64,000 bases of DNA from Arachis hypogaea (Eukaryota; Streptophyta; Magnoliopsida; Fabales; Fabaceae): positions 6,412,843-6,476,842 of the forward strand of contig NC_092044.1 in NCBI RefSeq assembly GCF_003086295.3, written 5' to 3'. Of this stretch, positions 22,825-34,315 are shown piece after piece. Under the pieces are notes generated by a model. The model was not told the origin of the DNA, ran no database searches, and was given only the letters and a program-made list of their open reading frames with translations. The translations under genes and the position numbers were made by a program. Positions within the stretch are counted from its first letter, which is position 1. Each line of letters begins with the position of its first letter.

Positions 22825-25800
22825 ATGATCGGGAGAGACGTTCCCCCTAGATCGAAATCGGCTAGCAAGAAGGACGCCAAGGTCTTAGCCATGTCTTCTG
22901 GCTCCACGCTGCCCTCCCAGAGGGTACCGTCGATATCATTCGGCCCCGAAGACCAATGGTTTGACGATGTGACGGAGAACCCTCTGATGATGATCACGGC
23001 CAGGGTAGGCACCGCCCTGGTAAAACAGATCCTAGTAGACACGGGAGACGATTCCAACATCATGTTCCGTAATGTATTTGATGCTTTAGGCCTATGGGAT
23101 GCCGACTTGAGGGGCCACCAACACGGCGTTGTCGGCCTGGTTGATAACTTCATCAAGCTTGACGGAGTAGTTTCCCTCCCTGTCTCTATTGGCGGAGGTC
23201 GAGGGAAGAGGTCGCTAATGGTAGAGTTTGTTGTCTTAAGAGACTCCATGGCCTACAACCTCATCTTGGGGAGGAACCATTAACGAGTTTGGAGCAGTTA
23301 TTTGTACCAAACTACTGCTAATGAAGTTTGTTGCTGATGACGGATCAGTGGGGACCGTCAGGGGAGATTTGGAAACGGCGGTCGCATGCGTCAATGCCAG
23401 CCTTACTCTAAGGAAGAAATCTAAGGAAGCATCCGGTGTCTTCCGCGCCGACCTAGATGTCAGGGTTGATGACAAGCCCAGGCCAGAACCTGAAAGGGAC
23501 CTCGAAAAGTTCAGGGTCGGCGATTTGGATGAAAAGTTCACCTTTGTAAACAGAAACCTGCCTCACGACTTGAAAGAACCCCTGATGGAGATGATCAGAG
23601 CTAACGGCGACTTGTTTGCCTGGACTCTGGCCGACATGCCGGGTATAGACCCCCAGTTCATGTCACACCAACTAGCCATAAGAGCAGAAGCAAAGCCGGT
23701 GGTTCAAAGGAGGAGGAAAATGTCCCAAGAAAGGGCAGAAGAGGTGGCCAGGCAAATGGCCAATCTACTAGAAGTGGGCTTCATCCGGGAACTCGACTAC
23801 TCGACTTGGCTGTCGAACGTAGTCCTAGTTAAAAATCCCAGTGAAAAATAGAGAATGCGCGTGGATTATTCCGATCTCAACAAAGCATGTCCCAAGGATT
23901 CTTTCTCCCTTCCCAACATTGATGCCCTTATTGACGCGGCAGCAGGTATCGATATTTGAGTTTCATGGATGCCTATTCCGGGTACAATCAGATACTGATG
24001 CACCGGCCAAATAAGGAGAAAATGGCATTTATAATGCCAGGAGGGACATACTGCTACAAGGTGATGCCGTTCGGACTGAAGAATGTAGGGGCTACGTACC
24101 AAAGGCTGATGAATAAGATATTCAAAGACCTCATCTGCGGGACGGTAGAGGTGTACGTAGACGACATCTTGGTCAAGACCACCAAGGCTGAGGACCTCAT
24201 CATTGACCTAGAGAACGTCTTCTCCTCTCTTCGACAACACGGCATGAGGCTCAATCCACTCAAGTGTGCCTTTACCGTCGAAGCCGGGAAATTCTTGGGG
24301 TTCATGATAACCCAGAGAGGAGTGGAATCCAACCCGGAAAATTGCAAAGCAATCCTACAAATGAAGAGCCTGAGATGCGTGAAAGATGTCCAAAGGTTGG
24401 CGGGCAGACTCACCGCGCTGTCCCGCTTCCTCAGTGTGTCGGCGGCCAAAGCGCTACCCTTCTTCAACTTGATGAAAAAGAGGATAGCGTTCGAGTGGAC
24501 CCCGGTATGCGAGAAGGCTTTCAAGCACTTCAAAGAAATAATCTCGGCACCACCCGTCCTAGGGAAGCCTAAGAATGGAGAAGCACTGTACTTGTACTTG
24601 GCAGTAACCGATGAGGCATTGGCAGCGGTCTTGGTGCGAGAAGAAGGGAAGATCCAACAACCAATATATTTCGTGAGTAAGGCACTACAAGGAGCAGAGC
24701 TAAGGTACAGCAAGCTGAAGAAGGTGGCATATGCGCTCCTGACCTCGTACCGCAGGCTGCGACAGTACTTTCAAGGGCACTAAGTAATCGTCAGGACGGA
24801 TCAGGCAATCCACCAAGTACTCCAGAAACCTGATCTGGCGGGTAGAATGATGACTTGGGCTGTTGAACTCTCCCAATATGACTTGCAGTATAAACCCAGG
24901 CACGCGATCAAGGCTCAAGCCATGGCTGACTTCCTGGTAGAGGTCATAGGGGACCCTGCCGGGACTCCGAGCACACGGTAGAAGCTCCATGTGGACGGAG
25001 CATCCAACCAAATGTTCGGAGGAGCAGGAATCATCTTAGAGAACCCAAGTGGAGTTGTATACGAGCAGTCAGTCAAGTTCAAATTCCCGGTATCAAACAA
25101 TCAAGCAGAATACGAGGTCTTACTAGGCAGCCTAGCTCTATCAAGAGAGGTTGGAGCTACCAAACTGGAAATATGTAGCGACTCACAGGTCGTGACCTCG
25201 CAGATCAATGGGACCTACCACGCCAGAGATTCACTATTACAGAAATTTCTGGAGAAAGTCAGGGAATGGAGTAAGCAATTTGAGGAGGTCACAGTTCAGC
25301 ACGTACCGAGAGAGAGGAACGCACGGGCAGACCTCCTATCAAAGATGGCGAGCACAAAACCAGGGACGGGGAACCGATCTCTCATTCAGGGTTTGATAAA
25401 GGAACCGACAGTGTCGTTGCATCTGACCCAGGTAGATCCTTCCTGGATGAGCCCAATCATCGATTTCTTGGAAAAGGCCAAACTCCCCAGCGACGAGAAG
25501 GCGGCAAAGACAATAAGGCGAGAAGCATCCAAGTATACAATCATACAAGGCCAATTGTTTAAGAAGGGGCTTAACCAACCTCTGTTGAAGCGTCTGCATC
25601 CTGACCAAACAAACTACGTCCATAGAGAAGTCCACGAGAAATGCTGCGGCCACCACATCGGAGGAAAGGCCCTAGCCAGAAAGCTTGTCAGAGCTAGTTA
25701 TTACTGGCCCTCTATAATGGCAGATTCTAAAGAATTCGTTAGAAGGTACAAAAGATGCCAAGAGAACGCCAACTTCCACAAAGCACCAGTGGCCGAGCTA

Positions 25801-26663
25801 AGCCTACTAACGGTTTCCCGACCTTTCTCGCAATGGGGAATCGACCTGTTAGGACCCTTTCTGATCGGGCTAGGGCAGGTCAAGTACTTAATAGTGGCCA
25901 TCGATTATTATACCAAGTGGATAGAAGCCGAGCCGTTAGCTAGTATATCCTCGGCAAACTATCGGAAGTTCATGTGGAGACTTGTGATAGCCAGGTTTGG
26001 AATCCCGAAAGTCGTTATCTTGGATAACGGGACCCAGTTCGCTGATAAGAAATTCGGAGAGTTCCTTGTCGGCCTGGGCATAAAGCAAAAATTCTCGTCA
26101 GTAGAGCATCCCCAAACCAACGATCAAGTTGAGGTTGCGAATAAGGTTATCCTGCAAGGCCTCAAGAAGAGACTTGACCAGAAAAGGGGGCATGGGCGGA
26201 CGAGTTAGCCTCAGTCCTCTGGTCCTATCGCACGACGTAGCAATCATCTACCAGGGAGACCCCCTTCCGACTCACATATGGGGTAGAGGCAATAATACCT
26301 GTGGAGATCGGCGAGCCTAGCCCACGGATGCTCCTAGGAGGAGTTGAGGAAGCCGTAGAAAAGGATTTGATAGACGAGGCCAGGGAGACGGCCCATCTAT
26401 CAGAAATGTCGTTAAAGCAAAGAATGGCCCTACGTTACAATGCCAAGGTACTCAAGAGAGAATTTGAATGGAGCGACCTGATCTTGCGGCGCAACGACAT
26501 AGGGCTACCGACTCCGGGTGAAGGAAGGTTGGCGGCAAACTGGGAAGGCCCATACAAGGTGAAGGAGGTCCTCGGCGATGGCGCCTACAAGTTAGAGCAG
26601 CTGGACAGCAAGGAAGTTTTGAGGACCTGGAATGCGGGCAACTTAAGGAGATTCTATTCATAG
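22825..26663 (+). pseudogene. pol (protease, RT, two RNase H, integrase), broken
   Basis: Protease at about 22960-23280 with DTG (LVDTGDDSN). RT at about 23560-24350 with YVDD at 24154-24165. The gypsy RNase H covers about 24480-24930, and a second, archaeal-type RNase H about 24985-25370 (LHVDGASN, NQAEYEVLL, CSDSQVV, NARADLLSKM). Integrase covers about 25560-26330: HHCC finger where the first Cys of the pair is Tyr (RRYKRCQ), then the D-D-E core (GIDLLGP, LDNGTQF, QVEVANK), and a C-terminal ANWEGPYKV block. Lesions: frameshift near 23280, TAG at 23849, frameshift near 23948, TAA at 24781, TAG at 24979, frameshift near 26190. Not functional. Confidence 0.88.
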
Positions 26664-27168
26664 TAAGCAAGAAGTGCCAACCGAGCAGATGACCTGCCGC
26701 TGTAAACAGTTTAGTAAGACCTGTGTTATTTTCTGTTGACTTATTTGCCTTTGTCATATATTTACTATTACCTTGTCTTAGAACCATTTACCTATATTAT
26801 TCATCTACTATTTGTCGTTTCTTTTTTACGTTGAGCATCGCTAATTGAATGGCTACGCCGGTTAAACAACGAAACGGTATGCCGGGACTGATCACCCTGG
26901 AAACCACCAAAGTAAAGAACGTCGTCGTGCGCGGTTACTAAAACAATAAAAGCCACGGTCCGGCTTCACCGATTACCAGCAAAACGGTAAGTAAATATAA
27001 ACAAATAGCCGACTACTAACAGAACGGTAAAGAGGATACAAAATAAAAGGATTACCAACAAAGCTAGAAGAGAAGTAGTTCGGTATATGCCGACCAAACG
27101 GCAAGCATATTTGTTAAAATTACGAAAGTTCTAAATCCACAAAAGTTTACAGTATACAAAGCTAAAAG

Positions 27169-29046
27169 TTACTTCGTCGGCATGTCAACAATCTTGCCAT
27201 CCCTAATAGTTTTGAAAACGCCAACAGCCGAGGTATCGAAATTGGGAGCCAGTAGCTTCACTTGAGCCTTGAAGGCCTCCTCAGTCATCAAGATGGTACT
27301 CTTGCCCTGCTTCAGCAGCTTCACCCTGGGCCGCCTTGGCCGACGAGAGGGCCTCATCACGCTCCTTCTCCAGCGTGACCACCTGACCCTGAGCAGTATT
27401 AAGTTGACTTTCCAGGGTGAGCTCTCGCTCGATAAGACGCGCCACGGAGGCGTCAGCAGTCTTAACCTTTTCCTTAGCAGTTTTGACTTCCTCCTCAGCA
27501 ACCTTTACCTTCTCCTCGGCTGCCTTGGCCCTCTCCTCGGCAGCAGCAAGTTGTTTCCGAAGCAACTTTACTTCATCTCTGTACTTGGCATTGGCCTTGA
27601 CAGAAGATTCAAGTTTTGTTCCCAAATACCGTGTTTCCGCCAAGGCAGATTCCACCTTCCTCGCTATAGCTGCTCCTCGATGCAAAGTTCGGTACATCCA
27701 CCTTGCTTGCGAAGCAAGGTCCCCACCGTAAAAGAATTCCTCAGTGCCGGGAAGCAGCTGGGAATTGATAAATTTTCTGGTATCAAAGTTCTTCTCCATA
27801 ACGGTGAGATCCCCCTCCGGACTGGAAGACGACCTCCTCTTCTTAGGATTCTCAACCAACACTTCAATTTCAGGACTAGAAGGCGATTTCCTTTTCCTTG
27901 ATTCGTCACCCTCCTCCTCGTCCCCCAGATCCCCCTCTGGTCGGGGACCCGAACCAGCCCCTGCCTCCTGCTGAGGACCCGAAGTGGTGCTGGTTCCATG
28001 CCCCTCCCCCTGAGTAGGTTGGGATGGGAGCTCAGGCTCAATGACATCGTCAGCTGGCACCTCCTGGGCAGGAGTAGCGGAGTCATCATCACTGCCATCA
28101 GCTAAGAAGATGTTGAACAAAGCATCAAGTCTTGTTACCTCGGCAGACATTGACACTGCAACAAAACACAAGAGCCTGTTAGTCGTCAAACCGAAACAAC
28201 AAAAAGGACAATTATAAACACGGGTAAATCGCCATACGGCTACTTACATATATAATTCCTAGCCATGTCCCGATCACCCATGAGGAGATAGAAATCAACG
28301 AGATTCTTCCTAAAAGCAGCCAACAATACGTTGGCAACCCTCTTGTACTCAGGAGATAACCCTTTATATGTTATTTTGGTAAAGGCGTTAGCTCCCGCCC
28401 CGAAACTCTAGTAAGTCGGTATGCGACGTTCCCCTTCTAATGTCAGCCAAAAGGGATGCCGACCTTCTGCGGGACGGACCTTGAAATACTTATCCTTAAA
28501 ATCGTGATAGGAATCTTCGAAGACGCCGAAGATCCTCCAGCCTTGGGCCACCCGGAAGGACATGTAGCCCTTTTTAGCTCTCCCCTCTTTGGAAGGATTT
28601 GTTAAAATAAAAAGAAAAAGAAACACTTCGACGGAGATCGGCAACTCCAGATGCTCACACACCATCTCAAAACAGCGGATGGAAGCCCAGCTGTTCGGAT
28701 GCAATTGGGACGGCGCCACGTCACAACGATTAAGTAGCACCATTTGGAAAGGGGAGAAGGGAAGGCGAACTCCCAAGTGAGTAAACATGGTCTTATACAA
28801 TCACATCCAATCAGGGACCTGGGGAGAGTGCATATTTAATTGATATATTCGTTCATTGTCGGCAGGAACGAAAGCTGCATAATTAGCCTCTTCGTCGGTT
28901 CCTCCACAAAGATAGTCGGCCTGTCGGAACTCCGTAAGTTCCTCTAGGGACATTTGATTAGGGGCGTCCTTCACATCCGAAGTCACCCAAGCATATCGGT
29001 CATAGGGTGCCGGTCTCATGACCCTCACGACAGGACGCTGAGCCAT
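27169..29046 (-). pseudogene. antisense accessory gene inside the Tat-type element
   Basis: Minus-strand gene between integrase and the 3' LTR. Exon 1 is 29046 to 28248 and exon 2 is 28155 to 27169, with a 92-bp GT-AG intron (donor TATAT|GTAAGT, acceptor TTGCAG). The N-terminal part matches the style of the 'putative gypsy type transposon' domain of plant Tat elements (DVAPSQLHPNSWASIRCFE, GWRIFGVFED). Exon 2 has a Pro/Glu/Ser-rich stretch with KRKSPSS and KKRRSSSS, then a long coiled coil (AEERAKAAEEKVKVAEEEVK). Lesions: TGA at 28801, TAG at 28408, and a frameshift near 27310 that removes the natural C terminus (GKIVDMPTK). Function of this family in retrotransposition is not established. 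Confidence 0.7.
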
Positions 29047-29732
29047 ACCTACAGTGGGGGCACCACCCAATATCAGTCTAAAAGGCCGAGAAGCTGGTAA
29101 TAATACCAGAAACTATAACTCACCTATTCGACAACTACAAAACAAGGTATAAATCTACAACCAATAGTAAGGCCAGAAAAAAAAATCCTAGAATGGTAAC
29201 CCCCTACAGTATCTACCTAATGCTAAAACGCCAGTAAACATGCAATTCAAATCAAGAGTGCAACGACAGGAAGACGAAAAATGAAAATAAGCAACTCCAT
29301 AATACCAAAGAAAAGAATAGGGAGCTTACCAGGATATTGGCAATGATCAGGAAGGATCGAAAAGCTGGGAAAGATCTGAACAAAGCAGGGGCTCGTAGCA
29401 AAGATTTTGGAAGAAAATGGAGGAAGCAAAAGAAACGAAGCGATAATATAATGAAACCAGAGAAAAACTGAAAAGAAACCAACTCTAAAAAGCGTGAAAG
29501 GCAGGGGCAAATTAGTCTTTTTTCATGGGGTTTTGAATTACCCATTAAGAGCATTAAATGCTCAACGCGAAGAACGAGGCGACAAAAGATGCTCCCAAAT
29601 CACGAACAGGCATACCCGCGCGCAGAAGGCGCGTCCTTCCCACGGACGACCGACTAGGCGACGACTCGCGAAAGAGAAAGCAAAACGCGCCACCAATGGC
29701 ATTCATAGCCATAGCTGACGCGTTGGGGGCAC

Positions 29733-30175
29733 TGTTGCGGCCCGGTCCAACTGGCATAGCGGCCGACCCGGCCCACAAATAACCCGATCTGTGCGATCGG
29801 AAGGGCGTCCACAACCCGTCCGGTTCTGCGACTCGGACACGCATCCCTTTGGCCAACTGCATAACAGTTGTGGGGCACGAAGCTTCCTGGAAGGTGGCCT
29901 CCCCCTGTGGGGCCCGCCCTACTGACAGGGTATATAAGGGGAGGGCCCTACCCCTCTCCAGAGATACGTCATCATATCCCCTATTCTCATACCACCTGCA
30001 CACCTTCTGACTTGAGCGTTGGAGTGTCATTGCAGGTGGCACCCCCCTCAACTCACGAAGAGCTTGGAAAGTCGGATGCTCTCTCAACTCGCGCCCCAAA
30101 CCCGAACCGATATCAGGCCCCATCTTTGCACCCGACAAGTATCTCTAAACCGTCCAGTAACCGACTAACCATACA
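29733..30175 (+). repeat. 3' LTR of the Tat-type element
   Basis: 443 bp, TGTTGCGG..CCATACA, the partner of 20781-21222. A short G-rich stretch (TTGGGGGCAC) directly before it is the likely polypurine-tract remnant. Confidence 0.93.
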
Positions 30176-30213
30176 GATAACTAATTTTGGTTATTAATTT
30201 TAGTGGACATGTA

Positions 30214-30674
30214 ACATAGTCAATAATTATATATTATTCAAATTCTTGCGAAAAAATTCATTTTGGCCTGAGTTGCCTATCTTAAGGGAGTCATTTTGAA
30301 ATTATCGCCACTCGTGTTGAAAATTCAATGTTCACTCATGTTGAACTTGAATCTACAAGTTTGAGGGGTTTTTTTCCCAAACGATTTGAAAGACATTATT
30401 CTGTCTTTCATTATACGTAATCATAACTTATTTTTTGGTCTTTGTTTGTCTTCATTAATTATTTCTTGAATAAATGTATAATTATAAATGTATGTTGTCA
30501 TATTAGATTATAGATGTTAAATTAAATAAAATAATTTTAAATTATTATTTCTCTAACATTTTAATTATTGTAACAATTACTAAATTTGGAACAAATTAGT
30601 TATGCAATACATATCTTTTAATAAGTTTAGGAACTAATGAGTAATAAACAAATATTAGAAGGATTATGTAACGT
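30214..30674. other. duplication copy 1, segment right of the retrotransposon
   Basis: Matches 39640-39790 in copy 2 (shared GTTGAAAATTCAATGTTC, AAAGAAATTA-type blocks, TTGTCTTTCATT), showing that copy 1 continues after the retrotransposon. The right end, from about 30545, starts the next repeat unit. No gene. Confidence 0.6.
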
Positions 30675-30819
30675 GTATACTAAAATCAGCTATTAAAATA
30701 AGCTACTAATATAAAATATATGTTGGAATATAAATACACATTGAAAATAAATTAAACCATACATATATTTATACACAAATATATTGGTGACTGATTTTAG
30801 TGGTTGATTTTAGTGTATA
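30675..30819. repeat. TACACTAAAATCA MITE, best-preserved copy
   Basis: Starts TATACTAAAATCAGCTATTA and ends GGTTGATTTTAGTGTATA, clear inverted ends around an AT-rich core. It interrupts sequence homologous to the continuous start of copy 1 near 16965-16990, so it inserted after the duplication. Confidence 0.7.
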
Positions 30820-31440
30820 AATAACATTTCTCATATTAGAAACTAAAGTGGTCATTTAAAAAAAATTAAGGACTAAAAATAAAGAAATGAGTAAGGAGAA
30901 AGAAAGAGTGTTAATCTTTACACTGAACTAAGGTTCAAATACATTGATTTGATTTTAGTGTCCATTTTATAATATTTTGAATCTTCCTTTTTTTTCATGT
31001 ATACATTTTTTATATAATGATCCATTTTTTTAAAAACCTTTTCACATAAAACTATTTTTTTTCCACTTGTATTTTTAGGGAAAAAACCCGAACTTAGTAC
31101 AACAAATATGATGCTAAAGACACAATTAACATGTATGCGAGCTTTTTATTATGAGTAGAATTAGATCAGAATTGCTACAATCATTATTATATTATTAGCA
31201 TTCAGATATATGAAAACTTCTATAAAACACAATATTAGATAGTAGTAATTGGATCACAATGCAAAGATAATAAGACAAAATTTAAGATAATGATAGTTAT
31301 TACATTTCAAAGACAAGGAAGAGTGTTTTTTTATTAGAATCCACCTATATATAGTAATAGAATCTATCTTACTAAGAAAAATATTATGATAGTTACTATT
31401 ATATAATTAACATCATTCTAAAACATTTTAATTGAGATGA

Positions 31441-31668
31441 TTATGACTTATCAAAACAACAACAACAGGGACAAGGACAGCAGGTAATAAAGCAGCTTCG
31501 AATTTTAATTTTTGCGAAACACGACTTAAAGCCACCACCTCGCAGCTTAATACAATTGGAGCAAAATATGGAGTTGTTGCCTTCTCCAGATGTGGGCCCA
31601 GTTGAATTCAACACTCCTGTCATGGTTTGCTCCCCGCTATTGTTGCTGGAGAAATTATTAGAACTCAT
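31441..31668 (-). CDS. small Cys-rich protein, duplicate copy 2 (75 aa)
   Basis: Paralogue of the 87-aa gene at 18133-18396. It starts MSSNNFSSNNSG, keeps FKSCF, and ends in CCPCPCCCCFDKS. Compared with copy 1 it lacks about 12 residues (the GVLCLWQQ region) in frame, so it may have lost several cysteines but the frame is open to the same stop. Downstream is the shared 30860-31440 flank; upstream a TATATATATA stretch near 31790 may serve the minus-strand promoter. Product unknown. Confidence 0.6.
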   Translation of the reverse strand: MSSNNFSSNNSGEQTMTGVLNSTGPTSGEGNNSIFCSNCIKLRGGGFKSCFAKIKIRSCFITCCPCPCCCCFDKS

Positions 31669-32117
31669 GTTGCTGCTTTGTTGTGTATGATTATGATATA
31701 TTGTGATGAAGACCTTAATTAATTAAATTTAATGATGTATTTAATGTTTTAGAGCTTTGTGATCCTCCTTATGCTATAGTGCTGTGTGTATATATATACA
31801 CCGGTCAAGAATTAGCGATGTGGTTCATTTGAATATCTTATTCAAATTTTTAATTAGTTTTTTTTACTTTGGGTCTTCCATTGCATCTGATTCCAGATTT
31901 AAGTTTCCAGGCACCCAGGAATCGCAAGAAAAATAATATTTTATTATGGATTATTAACGTGCTATATAGATATAAAATAATATAGGCATGATGAGAGCGA
32001 AATTAACCGAGGCATGATGAGAGAGAGAGAGAGAGCGAGAGCGAGAGAAAGCGAGAGTATGGGTGGGAAACATAGTCAAGGGGTAGGTCTAAGGAACAGG
32101 GCAAGGAACCCAGGATT

Positions 32118-34093
32118 TGGAACAGAGAAGAGTATCGACGGCTAGAATCTGAGTTTTTCTCCATTTTTGTGGATAATCTCCCGAAAGATATATCAAAAAG
32201 AGAATTGTTTTAGTTATTCAACTGGACTGGGCGCATCAACGATATATATCTGTCCAAAAAATGGAAAAACGGAGAGATCTACATATTTGCCTTCATCCGA
32301 TACACGACGAAAGGAGGGGTATCGAAAGCTATAGCGAAAATGAATCGTCTGAGGCTGAGAAGCAAGATCCTCTTTGTAGGAGAGGCTAGGTACAGAAGAA
32401 CCTCGGGACCAACGAACGTGGAGAAGCAACGACGGGAAGATCATGCACCAGACCCATCGGTTAAGCAATCACAAGGGATTAGACACGATGAATCCTTGCT
32501 CACTGGGACAGAGGGAAGGACGAAGGAAACTATAAAGACTGGGCATGAGATTGGCGAGACTAAGGTACTGGAAGCTGCAGTGGCGCCAGATAATATTGAA
32601 TGGCTACAGCGAAGCCTTGTAGGGATTACAACGAAGCCGATTGATTTTAATTCCTTGAGGGGTACAATAGCTAGGCAGCTGCCTTCTGTCGTCCAAGTTC
32701 GGGATCTGGGAGATCATAAAACTCTTTTGACCTTTGATACTGTCCTAAATGCGGACGAAACTTACACGTTTAAGTTGAATGATCTCTTGCAAACTTTTCA
32801 TAAAGTAAGGAAGTGGAATGAATTGGAGCACAGTGATACCAGAAGGGTGTGGCTCGAATGCTACGGCCTCCCGTTGCATGCATGGTCAGTTGACAATTTT
32901 AACTTGATAGGCGGTCTTTAGGGAACAGTAGTTGGGTGTGCGAAAGAGACAGAATTATGCAGTGCTTTCACTGTAGACCGTGTCTTAGTTGATACGGACG
33001 CTATGGAAGTGATCCAGGAGCGGATTTGTGTCGCTGTTGGCTCTGAGAGGTACGACGTTCTGGTCAAGGAGGTTGGGCATGGAATAGGTGGCATACAGGC
33101 CAGGGATTGTTTTATGGACAGTGGAGTCATAACTGATGAGATATTGCATCAGAACATAGCAATTATGAGTACGGAAGGAGTTTATAGGCAGGAAAAGCGA
33201 CTATTTTCATCAAAGGGAGCTGAGCAAGATGAAGCGTCGCTGATGGTGGTGAACCAAGGAGGGGAAGATGACGAGGGTAAGATGGTAATTCCTGCTGATT
33301 TTTTAAATGATTGGGTTAAAGGCAGTATAAATCAAAATTGCGCAAAAATAGTAACGAATCAAATCATTGATGGCGTCAATCAAGAAATCTCATATTTTGA
33401 GCGTGAAAACACTTCCAGTTATAATCCGATCGTACGATTACTTGTGAATTCCCTTCCTTGCTTAATGGGCTGCAACGGACAAAAAACTTTGAAAAACAAA
33501 AAAGAAAAAATGGAGGATGCTCTAAGGAATGGGCCAGGAACAATGACAGGAGGCTGGAAGGTTGCTATATTGGGCTGGGCCTTATTCCATCAGCTGCTGG
33601 ACCTGAACCGGGTTAGGAGAAGAGCGCTCTGCAACCCGCCAATCCACTCCTGAAGGCGCAGCAGGGTTCCCTCGAGAACGAGGTGCACTGCCTTACTGGG
33701 GAGTGCGACACCTACTGTGGGGTTGGGAACGAAGGGAGCCCGGGAAGGTCAGATCAGGGGAGCCGGCTGGTCCGCGACGGTGTTGACCGAACCCGCACCG
33801 GCAGAAGATCTAGGGTGAGTCATGCTGGGTGTGCAGGTATTGACAAGGAGGAAGACAGTCCTCCAGGCGTAGTGGCGGAGAACCTGGAGTGCGCAGCAGC
33901 GGCGTCGGGAACGGGGAGCAGCGAAGAGGGTGGAGACAGTCATGGTGTGGTGGAAGAGAAAGAGGTAAGCATGGCGGATGGGGATCCTGGACTAGGGGGT
34001 ACATGTAGGATTCAGGCTGAACAGGGGGGTACGGAGCAGAGGCTGACCAGTAATACGCTAGCCTTGAACAGTAAGCAGGTTGATGGGGTGTAG
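32118..34093 (+). pseudogene. LINE ORF1 (RRM, DUF4283), broken
   Basis: RNA-binding partner protein of the LINE. The RRM reads FSIFVDNLPKDISKREL and is then stopped by a TAG at about 32209, continuing as NWTGRINDIYLSKKW. A DUF4283 domain follows at about 32575-33100 (TFDTVLNADETYTFKLNDLL, RVWLECYGLPLHAW), with a TAG at 32919. The C-terminal part is low-complexity and split between frames. No Cys-rich knuckle was recognised. The start codon could not be fixed because the 5' frame is disturbed. Confidence 0.8.
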
Positions 34094-34315
34094 ACAGATG
34101 ACCAGCGCTTGGAGGAGCAACTATTGGAAAATAAAAAAACATTGGAGCTGGCTTTGGAATCAGGGGCTATATTATGCAATGAGGAAGAGGACATAATGGC
34201 AATTCTTCAGGCTCAAAATGAAGAAATAGCACAAAAAAAAATTGGCAAAGCAAAAGGTAAAGTTGCGGCGGTGCAGACCAAAAACTAAAAACCAGGTGTG
34301 TAAAAATAGTTCAAA

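Larger units (their letters stand above)
20781..30175 (+). mobile_element. Ty3/gypsy LTR retrotransposon, Tat-type, with antisense gene
   Basis: A complete but coding-dead element of 9.4 kb. LTRs are 20781-21222 and 29733-30175, both TG..CA; the 5-bp target duplication is GATAA (20776-20780 and 30176-30180). A primer-binding site follows the 5' LTR. The internal order is gag, protease, RT, RNase H, second RNase H, integrase, which places it in Ty3/gypsy; the second RNase H and an extra antisense gene before the 3' LTR are hallmarks of the Tat lineage. Stops and frameshifts are scattered through gag and pol. The region is GC-richer than its surroundings. It is inserted in a MITE within duplication copy 1. 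Confidence 0.93.
20666..30213. repeat. TACACTAAAATCA MITE, split by the Tat retrotransposon
   Basis: The left part, 20666-20780, starts TACACTAAAATCAATCACTA. The right part, 30181-30213, ends TTATTAATTTTAGTGGACAT. Together they form one AT-rich inverted-repeat element like that at 30675-30819. The 9.4-kb LTR element lies inside it with a GATAA duplication, so this MITE copy is older than the retrotransposon. Confidence 0.7.
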
